Source of the DNA: Metellina segmentata | Taxonomy: Eukaryota; Arthropoda; Arachnida; Araneae; Tetragnathidae | DNA: 64,000 nucleotides | NCBI GenBank assembly: GCA_947359465.1 | Contig: CANAIC010000159.1 | Location: forward strand, 408,001 to 472,000 | Direction: 5' to 3' | In this document: positions 40,311 to 54,303 of the stretch, one piece after another | Position numbering within the stretch: the stretch's first letter is position 1 | Layout of the letters: the number at the start of each line of letters is the position of its first letter | Notes under the pieces: generated by a model | Told to the model about the DNA's origin: nothing | The model's database searches: none | Seen by the model: only the letters and a program-made list of their open reading frames with translations | Program-made: the position numbers and the translations under genes

Positions 40311-40431
40311 GCCATATATAGCACGTGGTGTTCCTAAGTGGTCCCTCTCCCAAGTACTGAGCGCATCCGAATGTGCTTATCTTTGGTGATCGAATAAGAT
40401 CGGGAGAATTGACCATAATGTGGCCGTTGGC
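40311..40431 (-). rRNA. 5S rRNA-like gene, copy 35 (allele c)
   Basis: Monomer 39323-40478; ATAGGTGT marker near 39996. Confidence 0.78.
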
Positions 40432-41466
40432 AGACGTTTGATCATAAATACCTAAAAACAAAGTGAGGAATATTTGAAGGCAGTAGGGATTGCTTCGAAC
40501 ATGGTTAGAAATATACTTGTATGTTAGAGGGAGCATAGAGAAAAGTTACACATATTTAAGTAAACTATCGAATACTTCAAATTGTATCGAAACTTTACCT
40601 CTAAATACGAGTATATTGCTGCTCCCTGTTCGATTCCTGGTCGTGGAGGGCATAAACGTTGTTAATCAGAACAACAAAGGAAAAACATGCCTTTATTTGT
40701 TGTACTATAACAATTTATTTATAGTATAGTAGTGTGGAGACAATGCTCTTAGAAAGAATGAAATTTAAACAGTCCATTCGACAACAGTTGAGTGAACAAT
40801 AATGGAATACAATAAAAACCATTCAAATGGCAACCAACAATTGAAATCTTTTGAATTGCAAAAGACTGAAATCTATTGATCGGTATAATAACAATCGAAC
40901 AAGAATGGGAGGATCCGATAACAATGGAATCTTTTCTTATTCTTCCCCCATAACAATACCTTTGAACTGATTTTACAAAAGAGGGATAGTTGTTTCCACA
41001 GAACAAAGTGTTCTAACAGTCATTTCAATTAATAATAACCCCAAGCATGTTAGATGTGTTTATCGTTCTTTCTTCTCGTTGAATTCGACGGCTACGCCAA
41101 CCGGGTACAACAAAACTGTACAAGGTAGTGTTTGACAATTAAGTACAAATAGATGTTCTGATATCGCACTTTACTTCCTTTAGGGGTTGGATACTTTCAT
41201 TTACCATTGAAGAATTGTTGTTGAATAACAAAACCCCATTTTACTGGCTGCCTGCGAATAAATATCAAAGGGGGTACTTTTCACAACTATCTCGGACCAT
41301 TCATACTCACTTGAATTCAATAACATTCCATCCAACTTTATTGCCTTCCTAATTACATTTTTTTTCTCACTTATATGTATATTTTGCTAGGATTCACCTA
41401 TGATCAATCGGAAATTTGTAAAAACACCCTTCTTTCTTGCAAATAAAAATATAAAAAGTAAAAGTG

Positions 41467-41587
41467 GCCATATATAGCACGTGGTGTTCCTAAGTGGTCC
41501 CTCTCCCAAGTACTGAGCGCATCCGAATGTGCTTATCTTTGGTGATCGAATAAGATCGGGAGAATTGACCATAATGTGGCCGTTGGC
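41467..41587 (-). rRNA. 5S rRNA-like gene, copy 36 (allele c)
   Basis: Monomer 40479-41634; GAAATTTG form, without the ATAGGTGT marker. Confidence 0.78.
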
Positions 41588-42622
41588 AGACGTTTGATCA
41601 TAAATACCTAAAAACAAAGTGAGGAATATTTGAAGGCAGTAGGGATTGCTTCGAACATGGTTAGAAATATACTTGTATGTTAGAGGGAGCATAGAGAAAA
41701 GTTACACATATTTAAGTAAACTATCGAATACTTCAAATTGTATCGAAACTTTACCTCTAAATACGAGTATATTGCTGCTCCCTGTTCGATTCCTGGTCGT
41801 GGAGGGCATAAACGTTGTTAATCAGAACAACAAAGGAAAAACATGCCTTTATTTGTTGTACTATAACAATTTATTTATAGTATAGTAGTGTGGAGACAAT
41901 GCTCTTAGAAAGAATGAAATTTAAACAGTCCATTCGACAACAGTTGAGTGAACAATAATGGAATACAATAAAAACCATTCAAATGGCAACCAACAATTGA
42001 AATCTTTTGAATTGCGAAAGACTGAAATCTATTGATCGGTATAATAACAATCGAACAAGAATGGGAGGATCCGATAACAATGGAATCTTTTCTTATTCTT
42101 CCCCCATAACAATACCTTTGAACTGATTTTACAAAAGAGGGATAGTTGTTTCCACAGAACAAAGTGTTCTAACAGTCATTTCAATTAATAATAACCCCAA
42201 GCATGTTAGATGTGTTTATCGTTCTTTCTTCTCGTTGAATTCGACGGCTACGCCAACCGGGTACAACAAAACTGTACAAGGTAGTGTTTGACAATTAAGT
42301 ACAAATAGGTGTTCTGATATCGCACTTTACTTCCTTTAGGGGTTGGATACTTTCATTTACCATTGAAGAATTGTTTTTGAATAACAAAACCCCATTTTAC
42401 TGGCTGCCTGCGAATAAATATCAAAGGGGGTACTTTTCACAACTATCTCGGACCATTCATACTCACTTGAATTCAATAACATTCCATCCAACTTTATTGC
42501 CTTCCTAATTACATTTTTTTTCTCACTTATATGTATATTTTGCTAGGATTCACCTATGATCAATCGGAAATGTGTAAAAACACCCTTCTTTCTTGCAAAT
42601 AAAAATATAAAAAGTAAAAGTG

Positions 42623-42743
42623 GCCATATATAGCACGTGGTGTTCCTAAGTGGTCCCTCTCCCAAGTACTGAGCGCATCCGAATGTGCTTATCTTTGGTG
42701 ATCGAATAAGATCGGGAGAATTGACCATAATGTGGCCGTTGGC
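42623..42743 (-). rRNA. 5S rRNA-like gene, copy 37 (allele c)
   Basis: Monomer 41635-42790; first of three neighbours with both ATAGGTGT and TTGTTTTTGA. Private A-to-G change near 42016. Confidence 0.78.
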
Positions 42744-43778
42744 AGACGTTTGATCATAAATACCTAAAAACAAAGTGAGGAATATTTGAAGGCAGTAGGG
42801 ATTGCTTCGAACATGGTTAGAAATATACTTGTATGTTAGAGGGAGCATAGAGAAAAGTTACACATATTTAAGTAAACTATCGAATACTTCAAATTGTATC
42901 GAAACTTTACCTCTAAATACGAGTATATTGCTGCTCCCTGTTCGATTCCTGGTCGTGGAGGGCATAAACGTTGTTAATCAGAACAACAAAGGAAAAACAT
43001 GCCTTTATTTGTTGTACTATAACAATTTATTTATAGTATAGTAGTGTGGAGACAATGCTCTTAGAAAGAATGAAATTTAAACAGTCCATTCGACAACAGT
43101 TGAGTGAACAATAATGGAATACAATAAAAACCATTCAAATGGCAACCAACAATTGAAATCTTTTGAATTGCAAAAGACTGAAATCTATTGATCGGTATAA
43201 TAACAATCGAACAAGAATGGGAGGATCCGATAACAATGGAATCTTTTCTTATTCTTCCCCCATAACAATACCTTTGAACTGATTTTACAAAAGAGGGATA
43301 GTTGTTTCCACAGAACAAAGTGTTCTAACAGTCATTTCAATTAATAATAACCCCAAGCATGTTAGATGTGTTTATCGTTCTTTCTTCTCGTTGAATTCGA
43401 CGGCTACGCCAACCGGGTACAACAAAACTGTACAAGGTAGTGTTTGACAATTAAGTACAAATAGGTGTTCTGATATCGCACTTTACTTCCTTTAGGGGTT
43501 GGATACTTTCATTTACCATTGAAGAATTGTTTTTGAATAACAAAACCCCATTTTACTGGCTGCCTGCGAATAAATATCAAAGGGGGTACTTTTCACAACT
43601 ATCTCGGACCATTCATACTCACTTGAATTCAATAACATTCCATCCAACTTTATTGCCTTCCTAATTACATTTTTTTTCTCACTTATATGTATATTTTGCT
43701 AGGATTCACCTATGATCAATCGGAAATGTGTAAAAACACCCTTCTTTCTTGCAAATAAAAATATAAAAAGTAAAAGTG

Positions 43779-43899
43779 GCCATATATAGCACGTGGTGTT
43801 CCTAAGTGGTCCCTCTCCCAAGTACTGAGCGCATCCGAATGTGCTTATCTTTGGTGATCGAATAAGATCGGGAGAATTGACCATAATGTGGCCGTTGGC
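43779..43899 (-). rRNA. 5S rRNA-like gene, copy 38 (allele c)
   Basis: Monomer 42791-43946; double-marker form of copy 37. Confidence 0.78.
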
Positions 43900-44934
43900 A
43901 GACGTTTGATCATAAATACCTAAAAACAAAGTGAGGAATATTTGAAGGCAGTAGGGATTGCTTCGAACATGGTTAGAAATATACTTGTATGTTAGAGGGA
44001 GCATAGAGAAAAGTTACACATATTTAAGTAAACTATCGAATACTTCAAATTGTATCGAAACTTTACCTCTAAATACGAGTATATTGCTGCTCCCTGTTCG
44101 ATTCCTGGTCGTGGAGGGCATAAACGTTGTTAATCAGAACAACAAAGGAAAAACATGCCTTTATTTGTTGTACTATAACAATTTATTTATAGTATAGTAG
44201 TGTGGAGACAATGCTCTTAGAAAGAATGAAATTTAAACAGTCCATTCGACAACAGTTGAGTGAACAATAATGGAATACAATAAAAACCATTCAAATGGCA
44301 ACCAACAATTGAAATCTTTTGAATTGCAAAAGACTGAAATCTATTGATCGGTATAATAACAATCGAACAAGAATGGGAGGATCCGATAACAATGGAATCT
44401 TTTCTTATTCTTCCCCCATAACAATACCTTTGAACTGATTTTACAAAAGAGGGATAGTTGTTTCCACAGAACAAAGTGTTCTAACAGTCATTTCAATTAA
44501 TAATAACCCCAAGCATGTTAGATGTGTTTATCGTTCTTTCTTCTCGTTGAATTCGACGGCTACGCCAACCGGGTACAACAAAACTGTACAAGGTAGTGTT
44601 TGACAATTAAGTACAAATAGGTGTTCTGATATCGCACTTTACTTCCTTTAGGGGTTGGATACTTTCATTTACCATTGAAGAATTGTTTTTGAATAACAAA
44701 ACCCCATTTTACTGGCTGCCTGCGAATAAATATCAAAGGGGGTACTTTTCACAACTATCTCGGACCATTCATACTCACTTGAATTCAATAACATTCCATC
44801 CAACTTTATTGCCTTCCTAATTACATTTTTTTTCTCACTTATATGTATATTTTGCTAGGATTCACCTATGATCAATCGGAAATGTGTAAAAACACCCTTC
44901 TTTCTTGCAAATAAAAATATAAAAAGTAAAAGTG

Positions 44935-45055
44935 GCCATATATAGCACGTGGTGTTCCTAAGTGGTCCCTCTCCCAAGTACTGAGCGCATCCGAATGTGC
45001 TTATCTTTGGTGATCGAATAAGATCGGGAGAATTGACCATAATGTGGCCGTTGGC
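44935..45055 (-). rRNA. 5S rRNA-like gene, copy 39 (allele c)
   Basis: Monomer 43947-45102; last of the three double-marker neighbours; the form reappears in copies 53 and 54. Confidence 0.78.
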
Positions 45056-46090
45056 AGACGTTTGATCATAAATACCTAAAAACAAAGTGAGGAATATTTG
45101 AAGGCAGTAGGGATTGCTTCGAACATGGTTAGAAATATACTTGTATGTTAGAGGGAGCATAGAGAAAAGTTACACATATTTAAGTAAACTATCGAATACT
45201 TCAAATTGTATCGAAACTTTACCTCTAAATACGAGTATATTGCTGCTCCCTGTTCGATTCCTGGTCGTGGAGGGCATAAACGTTGTTAATCAGAACAACA
45301 AAGGAAAAACATGCCTTTATTTGTTGTACTATAACAATTTATTTATAGTATAGTAGTGTGGAGACAATGCTCTTAGAAAGAATGAAATTTAAACAGTCCA
45401 TTCGACAACAGTTGAGTGAACAATAATGGAATACAATAAAAACCATTCAAATGGCAACCAACAATTGAAATCTTTTGAATTGCAAAAGACTGAAATCTAT
45501 TGATCGGTATAATAACAATCGAACAAGAATGGGAGGATCCGATAACAATGGAATCTTTTCTTATTCTTCCCCCATAACAATACCTTTGAACTGATTTTAC
45601 AAAAGAGGGATAGTTGTTTCCACAGAACAAAGTGTTCTAACAGTCATTTCAATTAATAATAACCCCAAGCATGTTAGATGTGTTTATCGTTCTTTCTTCT
45701 CGTTGAATTCGACGGCTACGCCAACCGGGTACAACAAAACTGTACAAGGTAGTGTTTGACAATTAAGTACAAATAGATGTTCTGATATCGCACTTTACTT
45801 CCTTTAGGGGTTGGATACTTTCATTTACCATTGAAGAATTGTTGTTGAATAACAAAACCCCATTTTACTGGCTGCCTGCGAATAAATATCAAAGGGGGTA
45901 CTTTTCACAACTATCTCGGACCATTCATACTCACTTGAATTCAATAACATTCCATCCAACTTTATTGCCTTCCTAATTACATTTTTTTTCTCACTTATAT
46001 GTATATTTTGCTAGGATTCACCTATGATCAATCGGAAATGTGTAAAAACACCCTTCTTTCTTGCAAATAAAAATATAAAAAGTAAAAGTG

Positions 46091-46211
46091 GCCATATATA
46101 GCACGTGGTGTTCCTAAGTGGTCCCTCTCCCAAGTACTGAGCGCATCCGAATGTGCTTATCTTTGGTGATCGAATAAGATCGGGAGAATTGACCATAATG
46201 TGGCCGTTGGC
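46091..46211 (-). rRNA. 5S rRNA-like gene, copy 40 (allele c)
   Basis: Monomer 45103-46258; lacks both markers carried by copies 37-39. Confidence 0.78.
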
Positions 46212-47246
46212 AGACGTTTGATCATAAATACCTAAAAACAAAGTGAGGAATATTTGAAGGCAGTAGGGATTGCTTCGAACATGGTTAGAAATATACTTGT
46301 ATGTTAGAGGGAGCATAGAGAAAAGTTACACATATTTAAGTAAACTATCGAATACTTCAAATTGTATCGAAACTTTACCTCTAAATACGAGTATATTGCT
46401 GCTCCCTGTTCGATTCCTGGTCGTGGAGGGCATAAACGTTGTTAATCAGAACAACAAAGGAAAAACATGCCTTTATTTGTTGTACTATAACAATTTATTT
46501 ATAGTATAGTAGTGTGGAGACAATGCTCTTAGAAAGAATGAAATTTAAACAGTCCATTCGACAACAGTTGAGTGAACAATAATGGAATACAATAAAAACC
46601 ATTCAAATGGCAACCAACAATTGAAATCTTTTGAATTGCAAAAGACTGAAATCTATTGATCGGTATAATAACAATCGAACAAGAATGGGAGGATCCGATA
46701 ACAATGGAATCTTTTCTTATTCTTCCCCCATAACAATACCTTTGAACTGATTTTACAAAAGAGGGATAGTTGTTTCCACAGAACAAAGTGTTCTAACAGT
46801 CATTTCAATTAATAATAACCCCAAGCATGTTAGCTGTGTTTATCGTTCTCTCTTCTCGTTGAATTCGACGGCTACGCCAACCGGGTACAACAAAACTGTA
46901 CAAGGTAGTGTTTGACAATTAAGTACAAATAGGTGTTCTGATATCGCACTTTACTTCCTTTAGGGGTTGGATACTTTCATTTACCATTGAAGAATTGTTG
47001 TTGAATAACAAAACCCCATTTTACTGGCTGCCTGCGAATAAATATCAAAGGGGGTAATTTTCACAACTATCTCGGACCATTCATACTCACTTGAATTCAA
47101 TAACATTCCATCCAACTTTATTGCCTTCCTAATTACATTTTTTTTCTCACTTATATGTATATTTTGCTAGGATTCACCTATGATCAATCGGAAATGTGTA
47201 AAAACACCCTTCTTTCTTGCAAATAAAAATATAAAAAGTAAAAGTG

Positions 47247-47367
47247 GCCATATATAGCACGTGGTGTTCCTAAGTGGTCCCTCTCCCAAGTACTGAGCGC
47301 ATCCGAATGTGCTTATCTTTGGTGATCGAATAAGATCGGGAGAATTGACCATAATGTGGCCGTTGGC
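47247..47367 (-). rRNA. 5S rRNA-like gene, copy 41 (allele c)
   Basis: Monomer 46259-47414; TTAGCTGTG, TTCTCTC and GGGGGTAATTT spacer markers (47057), shared with copy 43. Confidence 0.78.
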
Positions 47368-48402
47368 AGACGTTTGATCATAAATACCTAAAAACAAAGT
47401 GAGGAATATTTGAAGGCAGTAGGGATTGCTTCGAACATGGTTAGAAATATACTTGTATGTTAGAGGGAGCATAGAGAAAAGTTACACATATTTAAGTAAA
47501 CTATCGAATACTTCAAATTGTATCGAAACTTTACCTCTAAATACGAGTATATTGCTGCTCCCTGTTCGATTCCTGGTCGTGGAGGGCATAAACGTTGTTA
47601 ATCAGAACAACAAAGGAAAAACATGCCTTTATTTGTTGTACTATAACAATTTATTTATAGTATAGTAGTGTGGAGACAATGCTCTTAGAAAGAATGAAAT
47701 TTAAACAGTCCATTCGACAACAGTTGAGTGAACAATAATGGAATACAATAAAAACCATTCAAATGGCAACCAACAATTGAAATCTTTTGAATTGCAAAAG
47801 ACTGAAATCTATTGATCGGTATAATAACAATCGAACAAGAATGGGAGGATCCGATAACAATGGAATCTTTTCTTATTCTTCCCCCATAACAATACCTTTG
47901 AACTGATTTTACAAAAGAGGGATAGTTGTTTCCACAGAACAAAGTGTTCTAACAGTCATTTCAATTAATAATAACCCCAAGCATGTTAGATGTGTTTATC
48001 GTTCTTTCTTCTCGTTGAATTCGACGGCTACGCCAACCGGGTACAACAAAACTGTACAAGGTAGTGTTTGACAATTAAGTACAAATAGGTGTTCTGATAT
48101 CGCACTTTACTTCCTTTAGGGGTTGGATACTTTCATTTACCATTGAAGAATTGTTGTTGAATAACAAAACCCCATTTTACTGGCTGCCTGCGAATAAATA
48201 TCAAAGGGGGTACTTTTCACAACTATCTCGGACCATTCATACTCACTTGAATTCAATAACATTCCATCCAACTTTATTGCCTTCCTAATTACATTTTTTT
48301 TCTCACTTATATGTATATTTTGCTAGGATTCACCTATGATCAATCGGAAATGTGTAAAAACACCCTTCTTTCTTGCAAATAAAAATATAAAAAGTAAAAG
48401 TG

Positions 48403-48523
48403 GCCATATATAGCACGTGGTGTTCCTAAGTGGTCCCTCTCCCAAGTACTGAGCGCATCCGAATGTGCTTATCTTTGGTGATCGAATAAGATCGGGAGAA
48501 TTGACCATAATGTGGCCGTTGGC
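48403..48523 (-). rRNA. 5S rRNA-like gene, copy 42 (allele c)
   Basis: Monomer 47415-48570; the alternate partner of copy 41 in a 2,312-bp dimer. Confidence 0.78.
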
Positions 48524-49558
48524 AGACGTTTGATCATAAATACCTAAAAACAAAGTGAGGAATATTTGAAGGCAGTAGGGATTGCTTCGAACATGGTTAG
48601 AAATATACTTGTATGTTAGAGGGAGCATAGAGAAAAGTTACACATATTTAAGTAAACTATCGAATACTTCAAATTGTATCGAAACTTTACCTCTAAATAC
48701 GAGTATATTGCTGCTCCCTGTTCGATTCCTGGTCGTGGAGGGCATAAACGTTGTTAATCAGAACAACAAAGGAAAAACATGCCTTTATTTGTTGTACTAT
48801 AACAATTTATTTATAGTATAGTAGTGTGGAGACAATGCTCTTAGAAAGAATGAAATTTAAACAGTCCATTCGACAACAGTTGAGTGAACAATAATGGAAT
48901 ACAATAAAAACCATTCAAATGGCAACCAACAATTGAAATCTTTTGAATTGCAAAAGACTGAAATCTATTGATCGGTATAATAACAATCGAACAAGAATGG
49001 GAGGATCCGATAACAATGGAATCTTTTCTTATTCTTCCCCCATAACAATACCTTTGAACTGATTTTACAAAAGAGGGATAGTTGTTTCCACAGAACAAAG
49101 TGTTCTAACAGTCATTTCAATTAATAATAACCCCAAGCATGTTAGCTGTGTTTATCGTTCTCTCTTCTCGTTGAATTCGACGGCTACGCCAACCGGGTAC
49201 AACAAAACTGTACAAGGTAGTGTTTGACAATTAAGTACAAATAGGTGTTCTGATATCGCACTTTACTTCCTTTAGGGGTTGGATACTTTCATTTACCATT
49301 GAAGAATTGTTGTTGAATAACAAAACCCCATTTTACTGGCTGCCTGCGAATAAATATCAAAGGGGGTAATTTTCACAACTATCTCGGACCATTCATACTC
49401 ACTTGAATTCAATAACATTCCATCCAACTTTATTGCCTTCCTAATTACATTTTTTTTCTCACTTATATGTATATTTTGCTAGGATTCACCTATGATCAAT
49501 CGGAAATGTGTAAAAACACCCTTCTTTCTTGCAAATAAAAATATAAAAAGTAAAAGTG

Positions 49559-49679
49559 GCCATATATAGCACGTGGTGTTCCTAAGTGGTCCCTCTCCCA
49601 AGTACTGAGCGCATCCGAATGTGCTTATCTTTGGTGATCGAATAAGATCGGGAGAATTGACCATAATGTGGCCGTTGGC
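49559..49679 (-). rRNA. 5S rRNA-like gene, copy 43 (allele c)
   Basis: Monomer 48571-49726; repeats the marker set of copy 41 (GGGGGTAATTT near 49369). Confidence 0.78.
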
Positions 49680-50714
49680 AGACGTTTGATCATAAATACC
49701 TAAAAACAAAGTGAGGAATATTTGAAGGCAGTAGGGATTGCTTCGAACATGGTTAGAAATATACTTGTATGTTAGAGGGAGCATAGAGAAAAGTTACACA
49801 TATTTAAGTAAACTATCGAATACTTCAAATTGTATCGAAACTTTACCTCTAAATACGAGTATATTGCTGCTCCCTGTTCGATTCCTGGTCGTGGAGGGCA
49901 TAAACGTTGTTAATCAGAACAACAAAGGAAAAACATGCCTTTATTTGTTGTACTATAACAATTTATTTATAGTATAGTAGTGTGGAGACAATGCTCTTAG
50001 AAAGAATGAAATTTAAACAGTCCATTCGACAACAGTTGAGTGAACAATAATGGAATACAATAAAAACCATTCAAATGGCAACCAACAATTGAAATCTTTT
50101 GAATTGCAAAAGACTGAAATCTATTGATCGGTATAATAACAATCGAACAAGAATGGGAGGATCCGATAACAATGGAATCTTTTCTTATTCTTCCCCCATA
50201 ACAATACCTTTGAACTGATTTTACAAAAGAGGGATAGTTGTTTCCACAGAACAAAGTGTTCTAACAGTCATTTCAATTAATAATAACCCCAAGCATGTTA
50301 GATGTGTTTATCGTTCTTTCTTCTCGTTGAATTCGACGGCTACGCCAACCGGGTACAACAAAACTGTACAAGGTAGTGTTTGACAATTAAGTACAAATAG
50401 GTGTTCTGATATCGCACTTTACTTCCTTTAGGGGTTGGATACTTTCATTTACCATTGAAGAATTGTTGTTGAATAACAAAACCCCATTTTACTGGCTGCC
50501 TGCGAATAAATATCAAAGGGGGTACTTTTCACAACTATCTCGGACCATTCATACTCACTTGAATTCAATAACATTCCATCCAACTTTATTGCCTTCCTAA
50601 TTACATTTTTTTTCTCACTTATATGTATATTTTGCTAGGATTCACCTATGATCAATCGGAAATTTGTAAAAACACCCTTCTTTCTTGCAAATAAAAATAT
50701 AAAAAGTAAAAGTG

Positions 50715-50835
50715 GCCATATATAGCACGTGGTGTTCCTAAGTGGTCCCTCTCCCAAGTACTGAGCGCATCCGAATGTGCTTATCTTTGGTGATCGAATA
50801 AGATCGGGAGAATTGACCATAATGTGGCCGTTGGC
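50715..50835 (-). rRNA. 5S rRNA-like gene, copy 44 (allele c)
   Basis: Monomer 49727-50882; like copy 42 in the spacer but with the GAAATTTG form downstream of the gene. Confidence 0.78.
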
Positions 50836-51870
50836 AGACGTTTGATCATAAATACCTAAAAACAAAGTGAGGAATATTTGAAGGCAGTAGGGATTGCTTC
50901 GAACATGGTTAGAAATATACTTGTATGTTAGAGGGAGCATAGAGAAAAGTTACACATATTTAAGTAAACTATCGAATACTTCAAATTGTATCGAAACTTT
51001 ACCTCTAAATACGAGTATATTGCTGCTCCCTGTTCGATTCCTGGTCGTGGAGGGCATAAACGTTGTTAATCAGAACAACAAAGGAAAAACATGCCTTTAT
51101 TTGTTGTACTATAACAATTTATTTATAGTATAGTAGTGTGGAGACAATGCTCTTAGAAAGAATGAAATTTAAACAGTCCATTCGACAACAGTTGAGTGAA
51201 CAATAATGGAATACAATAAAAACCATTCAAATGGCAACCAACAATTGAAATCTTTTGAATTGCAAAAGACTGAAATCTATTGATCGGTATAATAACAATC
51301 GAACAAGAATGGGAGGATCCGATAACAATGGAATCTTTTCTTATTCTTCCCCCATAACAATACCTTTGAACTGATTTTACAAAAGAGGGATAGTTGTTTC
51401 CACAGAACAAAGTGTTCTAACAGTCATTTCAATTAATAATAACCCCAAGCATGTTAGATGTGTTTATCGTTCTTTCTTCTCGTTGAATTCGACGGCTACG
51501 CCAACCGGGTACAACAAAACTGTACAAGGTAGTGTTTGACAATTAAGTACAAATAGATGTTCTGATATCGCACTTTACTTCCTTTAGGGGTTGGATACTT
51601 TCATTTACCATTGAAGAATTGTTGTTGAATAACAAAACCCCATTTTACTGGCTGCCTGCGAATAAATATCAAAGGGGGTACTTTTCACAACTATCTCGGA
51701 CCATTCATACTCACTTGAATTCAATAACATTCCATCCAACTTTATTGCCTTCCTAATTACATTTTTTTTCTCACTTATATGTATATTTTGCTAGGATTCA
51801 CCTATGATCAATCGGAAATGTGTAAAAACACCCTTCTTTCTTGCAAATAAAAATATAAAAAGTAAAAGTG

Positions 51871-51991
51871 GCCATATATAGCACGTGGTGTTCCTAAGTG
51901 GTCCCTCTCCCAAGTACTGAGCGCATCCGAATGTGCTTATCTTTGGTGATCGAATAAGATCGGGAGAATTGACCATAATGTGGCCGTTGGC
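51871..51991 (-). rRNA. 5S rRNA-like gene, copy 45 (allele c)
   Basis: Monomer 50883-52038; ATAGATGT form of the spacer. Confidence 0.78.
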
Positions 51992-53026
51992 AGACGTTTG
52001 ATCATAAATACCTAAAAACAAAGTGAGGAATATTTGAAGGCAGTAGGGATTGCTTCGAACATGGTTAGAAATATACTTGTATGTTAGAGGGAGCATAGAG
52101 AAAAGTTACACATATTTAAGTAAACTATCGAATACTTCAAATTGTATCGAAACTTTACCTCTAAATACGAGTATATTGCTGCTCCCTGTTCGATTCCTGG
52201 TCGTGGAGGGCATAAACGTTGTTAATCAGAACAACAAAGGAAAAACATGCCTTTATTTGTTGTACTATAACAATTTATTTATAGTATAGTAGTGTGGAGA
52301 CAATGCTCTTAGAAAGAATGAAATTTAAACAGTCCATTCGACAACAGTTGAGTGAACAATAATGGAATACAATAAAAACCATTCAAATGGCAACCAACAA
52401 TTGAAATCTTTTGAATTGCAAAAGACTGAAATCTATTGATCGGTATAATAACAATCGAACAAGAATGGGAGGATCCGATAACAATGGAATCTTTTCTTAT
52501 TCTTCCCCCATAACAATACCTTTGAACTGATTTTACAAAAGAGGGATAGTTGTTTCCACAGAACAAAGTGTTCTAACAGTCATTTCAATTAATAATAACC
52601 CCAAGCATGTTAGATGTGTTTATCGTTCTTTCTTCTCGTTGAATTCGACGGCTACGCCAACCGGGTACAACAAAACTGTACAAGGTAGTGTTTGACAATT
52701 AAGTACAAATAGATGTTCTGATATCGCACTTTACTTCCTTTAGGGGTTGGATACTTTCATTTACCATTGAAGAATTGTTGTTGAATAACAAAACCCCATT
52801 TTACTGGCTGCCTGCGAATAAATATCAAAGGGGGTACTTTTCACAACTATCTCGGACCATTCATACTCACTTGAATTCAATAACATTCCATCCAACTTTA
52901 TTGCCTTCCTAATTACATTTTTTTTCTCACTTATATGTATATTTTGCTAGGATTCACCTATGATCAATCGGAAATGTGTAAAAACACCCTTCTTTCTTGC
53001 AAATAAAAATATAAAAAGTAAAAGTG

Positions 53027-53147
53027 GCCATATATAGCACGTGGTGTTCCTAAGTGGTCCCTCTCCCAAGTACTGAGCGCATCCGAATGTGCTTATCTTT
53101 GGTGATCGAATAAGATCGGGAGAATTGACCATAATGTGGCCGTTGGC
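53027..53147 (-). rRNA. 5S rRNA-like gene, copy 46 (allele c)
   Basis: Monomer 52039-53194; last allele-c copy before the return of allele b. Confidence 0.78.
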
Positions 53148-54182
53148 AGACGTTTGATCATAAATACCTAAAAACAAAGTGAGGAATATTTGAAGGCAGT
53201 AGGGATTGCTTCGAACATGGTTAGAAATATACTTGTATGTTAGAGGGAGCATAGAGAAAAGTTACACATATTTAAGTAAACTATCGAATACTTCAAATTG
53301 TATCGAAACTTTACCTCTAAATACGAGTATATTGCTGCTCCCTGTTCGATTCCTGGTCGTGGAGGGCATAAACGTTGTTAATCAGAACAACAAAGGAAAA
53401 ACATGCCTTTATTTGTTGTACTATAACAATTTATTTATAGTATAGTAGTGTGGAGACAATGCTCTTAGAAAGAATGAAATTTAAACAGTCCATTCGACAA
53501 CAGTTGAGTGAACAATAATGGAATACAATAAAAACCATTCAAATGGCAACCAACAATTGAAATCTTTTGAATTGCAAAAGACTGAAATCTATTGATCGGT
53601 ATAATAACAATCGAACAAGAATGGGAGGATCCGATAACAATGGAATCTTTTCTTATTCTTCCCCCATAACAATACCTTTGAACTGATTTTACAAAAGAGG
53701 GATAGTTGTTTCCACAGAACAAAGTGTTCTAACAGTCATTTCAATTAATAATAACCCCAAGCATGTTAGATGTGTTTATCGTTCTTTCTTCTCGTTGAAT
53801 TCGACGGCTACGCCAACCGGGTACAACAAAACTGTACAAGGTAGTGTTTGACAATTAAGTACAAATAGGTGTTCTGATATCGCACTTTACTTCCTTTAGG
53901 GGTTGGATACTTTCATTTACCATTGAAGAATTGTTGTTGAATAACAAAACCCCATTTTACTGGCTGCCTGCGAATAAATATCAAAGGGGGTACTTTTCAC
54001 AACTATCTCGGACCATTCATACTCACTTGAATTCAATAACATTCCATCCAACTTTATTGCCTTCCTAATTACATTTTTTTTCTCACTTATATGTATATTT
54101 TGCTAGGATTCACCTATGATCAATCGGAAATGTGTAAAAACACCCCTCTTTCTTGCAAATAAAAATATAAAAAGTAAAAGTG

Positions 54183-54303
54183 GCCATATATAGCACGTGG
54201 TGTTCCTAAGTGGTCCCTCTCCCAAGTACTGAGCGCATCCGAATGTGCTTATGTTTGGTGATCGAATAAGAACGGGAGAATTGACCATAATGTGGCCGTT
54301 GGC
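54183..54303 (-). rRNA. 5S rRNA-like gene, copy 47 (allele b; mosaic monomer)
   Basis: Monomer 53195-54350. The spacer has middle-block markers (ATAGGTGT near 53869), whereas the gene end has CACCCCTC, C51 and CAGAG as in copies 8 and 10. Confidence 0.78.

Larger units (their letters stand above)
46259..50882. repeat. Dimer block, 2 x 2,312 bp (copies 41-44)
   Basis: Copies 41 and 43 share TTAGCTGTG, TTCTCTC and GGGGGTAATTT; copies 42 and 44 have the ordinary forms. The pair therefore repeats twice. Confidence 0.75.
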
